Positions 13,601 through 23,794 of a DNA stretch of 64,000 nucleotides are shown in pieces; position 1 is the first letter of the stretch; each line of letters opens with the position of its first letter. Origin of the DNA: Polytrichum commune (lineage: Eukaryota > Streptophyta > Polytrichopsida > Polytrichales > Polytrichaceae); the NCBI GenBank assembly GCA_950295325.1, contig OX485804.1, forward strand, positions 45,620,429 through 45,684,428, read 5' to 3'. The position numbers and the translations under genes were made by a program. The notes under the pieces are model-generated. The model was not told the DNA's origin, made no database searches, and saw nothing but the letters and a program-made list of their open reading frames with translations.

Positions 13601-16600
13601 GGCTAATATGAATATAGATTTCCTATACCAACCATGTAGCCATATGTATGTGCAATAGCTTAAGGTGTTGGTTTAAACATCCTCTACCTTAGATGATTGA
13701 GAAATGGAAGGGGGGTTGTGTGCACACTAATAAGAGAGCAATTTTTTCAAAAGGACTTCTCCGTTGCATTTGTGGAGTCACAAATTTTCACTTAGACCAT
13801 GTGGCCAGGGTCTGGAGAATGCTTTACTTTTTGTCCCTTGTGGATCCTTTGTTTCATTTTGTCGCATTTTACTTAATTTTTTTGGCATGGGAGATGAGAG
13901 TTACCACTAATATATCCACATTTTGATAGACCTAGCGAATGAAAGTTGAGCTCAAGTTGATAGAGATAGTGTGTTGATTGGGGCAGTGGTGATGAAACAT
14001 GAGGTACGTGACTGTATTATATATGGGCACTTTCAACTTCATAGACGATTTGGGTTTTTGGATGGATCTAGAATTGCCTCAGCCAAATTAGCAATTGCGA
14101 ATCACAAAAACTATCATTTCGAGTCTCACTTCTGGAGTTACGATGCAATATTTCAAGAAAGTCAAAGTGGACGTTCTCTTTATCTTTAAGTGGTCACATG
14201 GTAAGCCCTCCCAGTTTTGTTCACTATGGAACCTAAAGCGGTGTTTGTATTTTGAGCACATATTCCAATATGATCCTAATGCATGTCATTATGGAGTCAT
14301 TTCTTAGTCACAATCCTTGCCATATTCCAGTCAAATAGAGATGTTCAATAAGGCCTAAGCTTGGAGTTTGTGGGGTCTATATAAACTCACCCAACATGGA
14401 TGAAGGGGCTAAAATAAGTTGGTGAAACCAAGTCCCTTGCTGGATTGACAACCGATTAATCCCCAGTAAACCCCACCACACTAATTCACGGTAATTATAC
14501 CATTTCCAAAGTCAAATTGTATGAAATTAGTCATTTCCAGGCTATAAATCGGTTCTACACGTTGTTTTCACCTTCCCAATTGTGTAGACACCACAAATCT
14601 CTCGCCATAACTTAAGGCCACTTCACACACGAGACTGAGAGCCCGTGACCAGTACACTTCAAGCACTCTCATTGGTGGCAAAGGCGGAGCCGGTCCAAGT
14701 TTGCTTCACACTACGCTTGAGGGACCAACAGAGTATGTGAAGGCAAGATGGATGTAAAGTCTACATGGACTCTTACATGGGATCGAATGGATCATGTTTC
14801 ATGGTCACTTGGACTATTTTCAAAAACCACCTCTTGGAGGTAGAACCTAACACAGAAGCGGGAGACCATGGCATTCCGGACGCTGACAACCGTTGGTTTA
14901 TTCTATTTTATCATGTGTGAGGACCCGCATGAATAAAAATTCATCGAAGTAACATTTAGTTGAGAGCCCGGTCACATACGACTTCACACTACACTTGAGG
15001 GTCCGTGACCACACTACTACAGGATTTTGGAGGTGGTGTTGAGACGGCCTTTGGACACTTTCTTGTGGGCTCTCACAATTTCATGGTCACGGCACTTGGC
15101 TCGTGTGTGAAGTGGCCCTTAGGCTCCTATACCTTCACTAGTAGAAAGCATGGTAAAAAAGAACCGCAGTCGTTTTCCCATTGCGGTTCTTTTGACCACC
15201 CTGATCTGCAGTCACCAAACAACTGCGGATTTGTTTTTTTGGTTTTAATTACGACTGTAATTTTGAAATTTTGGGGGCTTATAATATACCGCTAGATAGG
15301 TCTTGAAAATACCTTTCCAACGGTGTATTACATGCCCCCATAATTTCAAAATTGCAGTCATAAAACCAAAAAAACAAATGTGCAGTCGTTTGGTGACTGC
15401 AGATCAGGGTGGTCAAAAGAACCGCAATGGGAAAACGACTGTGGTTCTTTTTTACCATGTTTTCTACTAGTGCTTACGTATGAACGAATAGGCAGGTGAG
15501 TGGAGTAATGAAGTTTTACCTCCCGTGGGGTTTTGGGCGGTGTCGGGCCGGCCTCCTTTGCCTTTCTGGAAGCCGAGGGCGGGCCGAATATTGCCAGGCG
15601 GGGTCATGAGCTGCGACTGCTGGTGCTGCTGCTGGGCTTTGAGGTTCTCTCTTTGGAGCTCCTCGTGCTCCTTGAGAGCCTCCTTGAGCGCCCGGAAGTA
15701 GCCTCGGTGTTGCTGGGGCCGGTCCTTGTTGTATTTCGCGGCATGGATGAGCAGGGCTTCGATGCCTTTGAACGTGATAGTGTTAGGGCACAGCGCGCAT
15801 GTCTTGTCGTCCTTCTCAAACGTGTTCCGCCGCTTTATCCCCCGCCTACTCTCCGCCATTTCGACGTGCCGCTTGTGCTCCAGTTCCTTTAAATTGGAGA
15901 TGAAACAAAACGATCAATTGAAGAAACGATCAACAAACAAACAAACAAACAAGTTAGAATTTCCATCACATTTATCAATCCTCATGGTTTGTATATAACC
16001 TAAACGGAACTGGGTGCTGACAGATCATGGTTCACCGTTGGATATCGACGGCAATAGTCATTGGATGTGGACTTGTGCACTGCAAGGTGTATTATTTACA
16101 GTATTCCCATGCACCTCCTCGGTCATTATTTAAATCAGTTTGAAATTCAACCAGTATTGTCTGCTTGATGCAAGCATTTTGGAGGCTTGGTGAACCCAGT
16201 CTCAGGTCCACTCCTCAGCTCAAGAATGTTAAGTCCAGTGATCGGGGAGATTTTTGGGCATAATCGGTTGAAATCCTAGTGTTTGCAAGTCCAACCGGTT
16301 ACATGTTCACAGCCTCCGGTTTTCCTTTATTAAATTGGGGTATATTCTATAAATTCCTCTAAAATGATCGGTAATTTTCATGCAGTCTTGAACTTCAACC
16401 GGTTATTTCTCAAACTCAACCAGTTCATTTGTAACTAACTGCCGGTTCTCCCCGATCATTGGTTAAGTCCTAAATTCTGGAAATGGTCAATCAGCTGGTC
16501 AACCTAATTTTGTCATAGGTGAAGGAGAATCAGAAACCATCATGTGGGTCAGGATCTTATACAACTTCACTGTTTTCGTGATGTGGATTCCTTTTTTTTG

Positions 16601-18023
16601 TGTTTTGACATGCAAAAGGGGCATTGAGATTTATGTGTTTAATGTGGCGGATCACCTATGGATACACCATTCTAGGTGTACAAACAAAGCCCTCTATAAA
16701 CAATCACTTTCATTCAAGAATGGGTCCTTCCTTTGTAAACATGGCCAAAGGCACAAGTATCACACTTATTTTGTGACAAGGTTTGGACCAACTTTCAAGC
16801 ATGTTACAAGTGTCTTATTGACAATGTTTCAGCCACAACTCCTACTTGTTGAGTGGACAAAATTTCTTTCTAAACTCCGTGTGACACCTAAGGTCGAGGC
16901 ATCTATAGTTGACCATGTCCATTTAGTCACTCACTAGGGTCATGGTAATGCCGACATGGACGAGATCTATATTTTTTAGGCAAATGGAGTTAAGGTTTAT
17001 GTGGTGACGGCTTGAGATTGATTACCCTTATAAGAGTTTTGACAACTATTGTAGCCAAGCATGAGCATTTAGATGAGCAGTTATGGGTTAAACTATAGAT
17101 CGACTACATGTTACCCTAATTTTGCCGCTTCAAATTCTCCTTAGAACTTGTTTCTCTAATCACTAAAATTTAGTCCTGCTATTACTCCTCCTAAACAAAT
17201 GCAAACTCTCTTATTTTATCGGTCATAGATGCCTCAACCTTAAGTAGACATAGAGAAATAAATGCCATTCTAAGTACAAATGAATCTCCAAGTGGGTCCC
17301 CCCCCATAGGAGTGCATCATGAATCATAAAATCGAGCCACTTTGATTGGAGATCCCTGGAGGCTAGTGCGCATGACCTCCAATCGCAAATTTCCCATCGA
17401 TACTCTTTCCCTCATTCAAAAACATTGCTAAAAAAAAGGAATTCTTCAGCTCGTTGATCCAACGATCAAATAAGTATATGGATTTGGAAATGCCCAAAGT
17501 ATCCCTCCATTAGGCACACACACTTAAGTACTAGTGAATTAGGTTCCAATAGAGGTCATCCAACAAGCAGGTCTTTTGAAAGAGGGAAAGAAATGCCGTG
17601 AATGAGAGACACTTCACCTTGATCATAGCCGTGTGCTCATATGTGAACCCAAGATGGCTTCATAGTGCAGGGAGAGAGAGAATAAGTATCCATTCAAGTC
17701 TCAAGCAAGGCCCGGAGTCTACCTTAGCTTACCTTTCGCAGCAATGGCAGCATGCGCTTGTAGCTGCTCTCCTCGACCGTCTGGTCCATCTCGTCGACCG
17801 TTTTCACGGGGTGGTTGGCCTCGGATTTATTTGCCCCCAGCACCCAGAGGTTGTTGTTGTTGCTGCTGCTGCCACGATTGTTGTTGTTGTTGCTGATCCG
17901 GGGCGAAACCTCACTTAAGCCGCGGAACGGAGGCGTGGACGATGGGTGTGACAGGTCTTTCTGCCGCTTCCGTGCCTCATGGTCAGCTTGGTCGAGTAGG
18001 TTATACCCTCGCTTGTGGTCCAT
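1456..18023 (-). CDS. XS-domain-like zinc-finger/coiled-coil protein (SGS3/FDM-related candidate), 6 exons
   Basis: Six minus-strand exons join in phase (18023-17733, 15886-15520, 10496-10255, 8289-8123, 5638-5452, 1656-1456) into 1455 nt, 484 residues. The N-terminus (1-97) is basic and Asn/Ser-rich with runs of Asn near residue 45-57. Residues 127-157 carry C-x2-C-x14-H-x11-H followed by an Ala/Leu helix, the pattern of the zf-XS module. From Trp228 a strand of the form W-x-P-N-I-L-I-V-E-N, then HNIFVF and VGYIND segments, resembles the order of an XS domain. The last ~85 residues are charged and helical, probably coiled coil. Known family members (SGS3, FDM/IDN2) bind RNA in gene silencing; that role here is inference. 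The XS similarity is weak and the signature Gly-rich loop is not obvious, so a lineage-specific BED/C2H2-like protein is possible. The reading frame is intact and introns are transposon-rich. The ATG at 18023 is the first in exon 1. Confidence 0.7.
1707..2074 (-). mobile_element. tRNA-derived SINE, full-length copy 1
   Basis: 368 bp flanked by a perfect 13-bp target duplication, TAATACCAATCCA, at 1694-1706 and 2075-2087. Internal Pol III promoter on the minus strand: box A TGGCTTGGTGG at 2049-2059 and box B GGTTCTATTCC at 2005-2015. The 3' end is a short (TATC)n tail. It lies in the last intron of the XS-like gene in the gene's sense orientation. Confidence 0.93.
2518..3221. mobile_element. 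GTGGACTCTTCA-terminus element
   Basis: About 700 bp, from GTGGACTTTTCATACCAC to CCAATGAAGAGTGCAC, inverted short ends. The interior is shared with 24176-25727. No coding sequence. Confidence 0.6.
3863..4438. mobile_element. MITE with GTTTACAYCATGGACC-type termini, copy 1
   Basis: Inverted ends: GTTTACATCATGGATCGTGA at the left and the complement of TCATGGTCCACGGTGTAAAC at the right. The ~575-bp interior has no coding sequence. An inverted second copy is at 61051-61637. Confidence 0.75.
4682..5014. mobile_element. CACTA-type MITE, copy 1
   Basis: 333-bp near-perfect palindrome with termini CACTAGTAGAAAA / TTTTCTACTAGTG and a 3-bp target duplication ATG (4679-4681, 5015-5017). Long terminal arms contain GAACCGCAGTCG and TGCAGTCACCAAAC. 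No coding capacity. Confidence 0.92.
5452..5638 (-). CDS. XS-like gene exon 5
   Basis: One base completes the split Arg codon, then 62 codons beginning W-G-D-V-K-N-L. The acceptor is ATAG|G and the donor AAA|GTTAGC. The encoded segment is mixed helical, ending in charged residues that lead into the C-terminal coiled coil. An AG-rich tract lies just inside the next intron (5418-5446). Confidence 0.65.
7106..7460. mobile_element. AGGTAGACGTGCCTAA MITE, diverged copy
   Basis: Begins AAGGTCAACATGCCTAGTTC, includes GTGGATCCAAGAACATACACC, a long G run at 7274-7286 and CATATGAGCTCC. The right end is not definable. Confidence 0.55.
8123..8289 (-). CDS. XS-like gene exon 4
   Basis: A perfect CAG acceptor precedes GTT-GGC-TAC. 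The exon runs 55 codons plus two bases to AAAAG|GTAAAC. The segment has a Cys/His-containing stretch (TCRLEHGG, FHCKDHREL). A tRNA-type SINE ends 54 bp upstream of the exon start. Confidence 0.7.
8356..8721 (-). mobile_element. tRNA-derived SINE, full-length copy 2 (different 3' tail)
   Basis: 366 bp flanked by a perfect 13-bp duplication, TTCTTGATAAGAA, at 8343-8355 and 8722-8734. Box A at 8698-8708 and box B at 8654-8664. The tRNA-like head and first ~200 bp are nearly identical to copy 1, but the 3' portion differs and ends in a (TCTTC)n-like tail, defining a second subfamily. Confidence 0.93.
9095..9335. mobile_element. AGGTAGACGTGCCTAA MITE fragment
   Basis: Interior blocks CACTAAGTGGTCATA, TCCCCCCAATCATGTTGA, CCTAGAATGGTTAGCAT and CACTCAAATATAGGTGTCC, same order as in the complete copies. 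Termini not seen. Confidence 0.5.
9885..10225. mobile_element. AGGTAGACGTGCCTAA MITE close to an XS-like donor
   Basis: Ends in the complement of AGGTAGACGTGCCTAA followed by TA at 10226-10227. The interior has TATGAAACACACAATTAGTA and GTGGTCACATAGATCCCCC. The left terminus is degraded. The right end lies 28 bp from the donor of XS-like exon 3. Confidence 0.7.
10255..10496 (-). CDS. XS-like gene exon 3 (XS-like core start)
   Basis: Starts with two bases completing the split Gly codon and continues for 80 codons, including W228-K-P-N-I-L-I-V-E-N. The acceptor could alternatively be nine bases downstream, which is also in frame. The donor after the last Glu is GTCGGT, a poor match to consensus, and a MITE end lies 28 bp downstream of it. 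Confidence 0.7.
10754..11002. mobile_element. CACTA-type MITE, different subfamily
   Basis: 249 bp with CACTAGAAGAAAA start and a CATAGTG end, ATT duplicated on both sides, and inverted arms (TGTGACTTGGCC... and complementary GCCAAGTCGCAA). Related termini to the 333-bp family but a different interior. Confidence 0.8.
11003..15135. other. XS-like intron 2, rest
   Basis: Apart from the 12597-12746 hairpin, a GTGACACTAAATGCCCTAAA-type transposon end at 11680-11710, a G run at 13207-13231, and a decayed AGGTAG MITE stretch (~14080-14290), I see no exon or recognisable element. Confidence 0.5.
12597..12746. repeat. 150-bp imperfect hairpin
   Basis: Arms 12597-12650 (CATAACATTACTTAGATCCA...) and 12690-12746 (...TGGATCTGAATAATGTTATG) are complementary with few bulges, enclosing AATATTCTACAAAATATTC repeated on both sides. 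Either a very small MITE or a hairpin transcript source. It is in XS-like intron 2. Confidence 0.7.
15136..15472. mobile_element. CACTA-type MITE, copy 2
   Basis: 337 bp, nearly identical to the copy at 4682-5014, with 3-bp duplication CTT (15133-15135, 15473-15475). The high identity implies recent spread. It ends 47 bp from the donor of XS-like exon 2. Confidence 0.93.
15520..15886 (-). CDS. XS-like gene exon 2 (zinc module)
   Basis: Acceptor at 15887-15888 follows a T-rich tract; donor GTAAAA at 15519. Encodes residues 98-219 and the first base of codon 220. Carries Cys127, Cys130, His145 and His157 followed by an amphipathic, Gln-rich helix. GC content and codon use are clearly above the flanking intron. 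Confidence 0.75.
16235..16460. mobile_element. MITE with TGATCGGGGAGA termini
   Basis: About 225 bp from TGATCGGGGAGATTTTTGG to GGTTCTCCCCGATCA. Contains AACTTCAACCGGTTATTTCTC. Related copies at 27176-27396, 55580-55780 and 56160-56370. Confidence 0.7.
17733..18023 (-). CDS. XS-like gene exon 1 (N-terminus)
   Basis: Encodes residues 1-97, starting MDHKRGYNLL. Contains a K-R-Q-K basic patch that could be a nuclear localisation signal and an Asn/Ser low-complexity stretch from CAA/TTG-type triplet repeats at 17850-17895. It ends in phase 0 at an AAG followed by GTAAGC, a good donor. A LINE relic starts about 30 bp upstream of the ATG. Confidence 0.7.
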
Positions 18024-18049
18024 TTTTGGAGAAACCCTAGAGGTAACAA

Positions 18050-18300
18050 ACTATGCCACTTTTGCTCTGATAATACAGCTGAGAATGAGGCGCACTTTAC
18101 ACTCGACTGTTCCCCCTACAACTCCAGTTGGGGTAAGCTTTATAATGTGATACTAGACAGTTTCAAGTCTTGGAACTCTAATTAAGGAAGTAGCCTTTGT
18201 GACACCATCTTGATGTACATTTAGTCCCGTGAGCCTTTTGGCTTCCCGGGCTTCAAAATCATTTCCGAGGAATTCCAAATCTCTCCCTGCTAGGTTTTTC
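18050..18300 (+). mobile_element. LINE 3'-end relic (zf-RVT type) next to XS-like exon 1
   Basis: From 18054 the plus strand reads CHFCSDNTAENEAHFTLDCS then PYNSS, the Cys/His knuckle of plant LINE reverse transcriptases. The downstream stretch GAGCCTTTTGGCTTC is shared with 34150-34460. It sits in the 5' flank of the minus-strand XS-like gene. Confidence 0.6.
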
Positions 18301-18984
18301 ACTTCGCAAAGATGATGAGGGTGATTTCCACTTCCAGCTCACTCTTCTACCCCGTGCGGAGATTGCAAGGGTTGTTGAGCTGGGCGGAGGAAGGAGTGAC
18401 GAGGAGGATCTCCTTATTCGTCAGCATCATCATCATCGTCGCCTCGGACTCATTGCATCAACTCTGGCTACGACTTGCTTGGGAGGTGCAATATCAACGT
18501 GCCAGACCCTTACACAGTCAGAAGCAGCCAATTTGCTTCTCTATTTGAGATCTCTACAATATCACAAACTTGGAATGAACCTGGAGTTCCGATATTGGCA
18601 TGCTGACCTAATCCAATTGCCCATCGGAACAAGGTCTAACAGCTGGTCGATCCGACTCGCTCCTGCACTTGCAACTACCGCTCTTTGATTTTCACCTGCA
18701 CAACCCAACATGCATGATGATTCATGAGGTACTGTGGCATACAAGCCCAGCTGGATGCGGTAGATCAGTGCAAGTCGATCGCAGTTTGTTGAGGAGGTAA
18801 TGAGCAAGATGTTGACTGGATTCAAGAAAGAAATTCGGAACAACAGCCATGAAATTCTGCATCTGAAGAAGCCAGAGGAGATCATGTGGAAAGAATTGGA
18901 GATGGTGAGAGCGGCGATTGCAGGCGTGGGGATCCCGAGAGAGGCCGGCAGTGGAATTAGTTACACTGTGGCGGCCAACAGGTG
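18301..18984 (+). other. Unidentified coding-like block
   Basis: A frame open from 18233 to 18688 encodes DDEGDFHFQLTLLPRAEI, SDEEDLLIRQHHHHRRLGL, ASTLATTCLGGAISTCQ and SEAANLLLYLRSLQYHKLG without an early Met. Then 18785-18981, bounded by CGCAG and ACAG|GTGCGT, encodes FVEEVMSKMLTGFKKEI, HEILHLKKPEEIMWKELEM and SGISYTVAANR. Composition is richer and less repetitive than the surroundings. I do not recognise it. It could be exons of an unknown plus-strand gene, a captured gene fragment, or 5' sequence of the divergent XS-like gene. Confidence 0.35.
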
Positions 18985-19120
18985 CGTCCATCTACATCCC
19001 CTAATTTCCAAAGCTTGAATGTATTCATAGTGGGTGACTATGGCTGTCCACCTCTCTACTTTCCATAGTGGACCCTCCCTTGAAAGTACTAGCCCATAAT
19101 TACTTAGAGAAAGAAAATCA

Positions 19121-19341
19121 TGTACATTGATATGTACAATTAGGTTGACTTTCTACCCATGCAAATTACCTTGGGTGAAAAGCATGTCACAAAAACTTAC
19201 AACTTTGTTCAACCATAAAGCAACCAATGGAAGAAGAAAAGAATTGTATTTTATTATCGTGGTCATAAAACTCAAAATATTGTGGATTGTCAATAAATTA
19301 GCACAGGTCAACCTACTTGCACATATCACAGTTGTACAATG
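19121..19341. mobile_element. Small MITE (GTACATTGATATGTACAATT family), copy 1
   Basis: Inverted ends, TGTACATTGATATGTACAA and the complement of TTGCACATATCACAGTTGTA. About 220 bp, also found at 59884-60093. Confidence 0.6.
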
Positions 19342-19399
19342 TAGAGGTGCCACGCCCCTGAGGCATCATTTGAAAGGGGACTACATATTGTTTAACAAG

Positions 19400-22300
19400 C
19401 CAAATAGAGTCAACCCTCCTTCCTTTCTCCTTCCTAATTCTCTCTTCTCACATGAACAAAAACACAACTCCATAAATTACCTCAACAAATCATACATGCA
19501 CGGCATCATCACCATTGACCAAATCTAGAACCCAACCACAAAGACAATTCTAACTCCCAAAGACTTACAGGGAAAATACCAAGCCTCCCCAAAGTTAATT
19601 AAGGTAGCCCTCCAACTAGCCAAAACCCTATTCCCACGAACCCCCACCTCAAACTACCATCACCACACCACTTAAACAGAGACCCAACGTAACAACCGGT
19701 ACAACAACAAAACAACCTCATCATTGGGATACAAATACAAGCCATAACCAACACCAAACCACAACCCAAAAAGACAAATGAGGGGCACAAGCCATCCACA
19801 AACACAACCTGTGCCAATGGAACACACCATCAACCACTACCACCAAATGGGTCGCAAGATCACAATTCTTCCACTTCGACAATATAGGATTAAATCATAA
19901 CCTGCTCCTACTCAACAAATTCAAAGAAAACAAACACAAGGAAAAACCCTAGCCTCATATGATTCATGATCTCGGGGGGGGGGGGGGGGGGCAGTGTGTT
20001 AAAAAGTTAAGGATATAGGTGCGAACAACCATTATTTTATAGGGGGGTATTACTTTCAATTCTCTTCTTTTTTTCACATGCTATCATTATGTAAATTTCT
20101 ACTTTGGGTTAATAAAAAAATGACCTGCATTATTTATAATTCCAAATTACCTATTATTCCATACCCTATAGTACTTTAAAGATGTCCAGTGCCATTTTTG
20201 ATACCCTATATTACTCTTAAGTCCATTTATAATTTTTAGCCCCCATGTTTTTAAAATACCCTATCATTTGTTCGCATGTATATTGCTACTCCAACCAATG
20301 ACTACCCCCCCCCCCCCGAGTTCATGATACAACTTTATACACTCCAAACATAACCAATTCATTATATTTGACTACCAATAAAATTCCAAACTTAACCCTA
20401 ACCAGGGGCATTCCCAGTTGGGGTACTACTTTTGGATATCTAACGGTTTAAGGACTATTTTAGACAACTTTACATACTTGGTGTGCTTAGATTTGTATTG
20501 TGGAGCATATTTTGGATCATACCTACATTTCATACTCCATATTGAGTACACCGACAAAGTTAATTTACAATGAATATGGTCATCTAAGATATCATTTTGA
20601 TTCCTTAAAGGGCATTCATGGGTGCTGTCAAAATTGTTCACCTTAGGATCAAGGAATGAAAAGGACAACAAAAATTAATCGAAACGATCTTAATTTTTTT
20701 CCTCACAATCATCGTTCAAGTGTGTACCAATAGAACCAAAAATGTATTGCATACCAATTGTATAACTTTACATGTGGCACCAGACATGGCCAACGATACA
20801 CAAAATCATGGCTACATGAAAAAAGAACGTTTAGTATTAGAGTTGGACATTTAAAAATATATGTATGGACACATCACACTTACACCAAGGTACTAGGATG
20901 CAAAACAAGAAAAAAAATTGACCTCTGATGTACACTTGAATAGTAAAAATTGCCATTGATGTGGCCCAAACAAGTCATATGACCTCTTTACAAGTTTTAT
21001 GATTTATCTACTCGTTTTATAGGGAATTTATCCATTATTGGTGATTATTTAATAAGAAATAATATCTTTCTTGATAAATCCTATGAACTATATACTTATC
21101 TATTTAAAATTTATTGATCAAATAATAATAAATCATGATATACGCCGAGATCCAATGCGACATAGTCCTTAAGTCCTTTGTCCCAAAAGTAGTATCCCAA
21201 CCGTGAATGGACCCAACCATCAAAGAATGCACTGCAGAAGACATCATCGGTGCCAATAAACCCACTATACAAATCTAAGGTCCAAAATCTAACATATTCG
21301 ACCAAACAAGAACATACAACACAACCCTCCGCACAATGAGACTCCAATGGCTATGCAATTTTATTTTTTCAAAACAATACACACCACATGATCGATTTCC
21401 TATAACCTCCAACACAAGATTTCGCCACATAAATATAATGTCTGATCAAACAATATGGTACAATCCTCCCCCCCCCCCCAACCAAAAAAATAAAAAAACC
21501 AGCTATAAGATTACACACTCCTACTATTCCTCACCCCTTACAAACCAATGATGCTTACAAAATACAACTCACCTCACAACCGCGACCTAATCTACATGCC
21601 GTCCAGATTGGTACAAATCTTAAAATGGGAGGGCATAGCATTAGCACACCATGATCTATTATAGTAGCAATTCATTGCGCACAAATGGCCGCCAAAGAAA
21701 ATAATCAAAATACAAACGTAATCATACTCAATCACAAAGAAACCACCTAGCAATGGCCCATGAAGACATGCATACCATACAATACAACCCTACTTCCAAA
21801 TGGCCAAATTACCATCATAACTACAAAAACCAATACACATCATTATGTGCATATATAACAAATGAAACTCCCTAGGCAACGGCCAATTAATAAGCACTCT
21901 TACTCGAAATTTACCAACACTATACGGTGTCCACATCCCAACCCATCATACACAAGGCACACCCCTAGAATACAAATTAATTTTTTCCAAAGCCTAGTGC
22001 ACAACCCCAAAATCCACTAGAGTTACATTGAATAACACCACACCCCACACCCCCATTTCCCTAACACAATGCATGCAATACACACCCTCATATACAACCC
22101 AAATCATTGCAGCTACACCAACAACTCATTCATACCCGCAAACAAACATGTAGTAGATGGCTTAGGCATTTATAGCCCAACCAACAACCTCTAAATGTCA
22201 CAAAGACTTCATGGCTTACAAACATACTCAAAGTTGAAATAAACAACATATTAACAGCTCTAACAACCACAAGACACTATACACATGACACCTACATCCT

Positions 22301-22856
22301 CACTAACAACCACAATAACATCTACTTAATATATCACATAAGACACCCCTCATACCAACATAAGCACCCCAAGAAACTACTTATAGCGGCCATATAGTTA
22401 ACCAACATTGATAAACCTGCAAGATAACAATTCCAGAAAGTTAGGGCACACTTTGGCAGCATCAAAGAAGAAATTGCCAACCAACTAGCTAATGACGGAA
22501 TCACCCTCAACAAACCAACTCCCACACCCCACATACACATTGCACACACCATCCTATTAGCTAAAGGGGCTACCAATTGGACCACATTACGGCGCAATCC
22601 ATGATCCACATTTATACATAAAGAACACTAGAAAAAAAAAACTTCAAATTACTACAACCAAATTTATCTACGTAGACAAATAGGTTTGCAACAAAGGAAC
22701 AAACCACAAAGCCAAACTATTTTTGGACAACTTAGGCATCTCCAACACGCAAATAACACAAACATTAAATTTTTGCTACGCTCAATAAATGGGCACCCAC
22801 CAAATAAACATATTATAGCCCACAACATATACCTACCCCAACTGCACATTATGCAT
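19400..22856 (+). mobile_element. Decayed LINE, internal part with RNase H remnant
   Basis: About 3.4 kb of A/C-rich, G-poor plus-strand sequence with many stops. At 22430-22510 the text reads QKVRAHFGSIKEEIANQLAN, the C-terminal block of a non-LTR RNase H (VKAHxGxxGNExADxLA), preceded by HPSYQHKHPKKLLIAAI. Reverse transcriptase motifs could not be read with confidence. Poly-C/G runs at 19975 and 20305. Confidence 0.6.
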
Positions 22857-22857
22857 A

Positions 22858-23792
22858 CCGTAGGTTCATAGCTGGTTCGACAAAAAATAATTCTAAAAAT
22901 AGATGCCGAAAATTTTGGAATATTATTGGCATTTTTTGCCGAATATAAAATTAATTATTTTTCAAAATTGCCGAAAAGTAAGAAATTTTAACTTCTCACT
23001 AGAGTTTTACTTACAGTGGAAGCATATGTGAATTTTGAAAGAGAGAAGGTGCTCCTTTTGTAATCAAGCTCACTTACATTAGTCCACAAAGAATATGGGT
23101 TAAGAAGTAGCAAGTCTCTAGGTGAGGCTTTTCAAATGTGTTGTACACAAATTTTTGGAGTCCAATTGAGCATAGAAGATGAAGTTTTATAGAATTTTGT
23201 CCAACGAACAAAAGTTGAGAAATCAATCCTTCTTCCACCTCCAACAAGTTTTGTGTCAAAATAAGTCTTTATGCAAAAGATATGGACAAAACATTGCAGC
23301 CATGTAAAGATCAAAAAATTAAAATGTGTTCATAACAGTTTTTCGGAGCTCATTTGTACATAGAAGATCAACTTTTTTGGAATTTTTTTGGTCTAAGAAA
23401 AGTTTATAAATCAAGTAATCTTTCACCTCCAACAAATTTCATGTCATTTGAAGACTCTATGCAAAAGTTATGCGTGTTATAAAAATGAAGTCTAACTCGG
23501 TGCTTCACCTCAAAGTTTACATATCCCATATGCATTGTTGAACACAACTCCACTCTACTTGCATAAAGCACATAGCATTCTCAACTCTTCACTTACATCT
23601 TACTTGTCATTCAATGCAAGAGAGATGTACAAGATATAAGCTTAAATTGAAAATGAATTTAAGCCGAATTTAAAAAATTTAAAAAGAAATTTGCCAAAAA
23701 TACGAATATACTATTTTTAGGTGCCGAACCTACTTTTTGAACTTTAATTAATTATTTGGCTAACATGTGTCGAACCAGCTATGAACCTACGG
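22858..23792. mobile_element. 935-bp non-autonomous TA-flanked element with perfect TIRs
   Basis: Perfect 25-bp terminal inverted repeats beginning CCGTAGGTTCATAGC and ending with the complement, flanked by TA (22856-22857, 23793-23794). The A/T-rich interior contains two diverged ~190-bp units (around 23140 and 23330) sharing CACCTCCAACAA and TATGCAAAAG. It splits a LINE relic. Confidence 0.85.
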
Positions 23793-23794
23793 TA

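Noticed and set aside
16542-16937. 131-codon plus-strand ORF in XS-like intron 1
   Set aside because: No recognisable domain, no splice or promoter context, and ordinary A/T-rich codon mix. Treated as chance.
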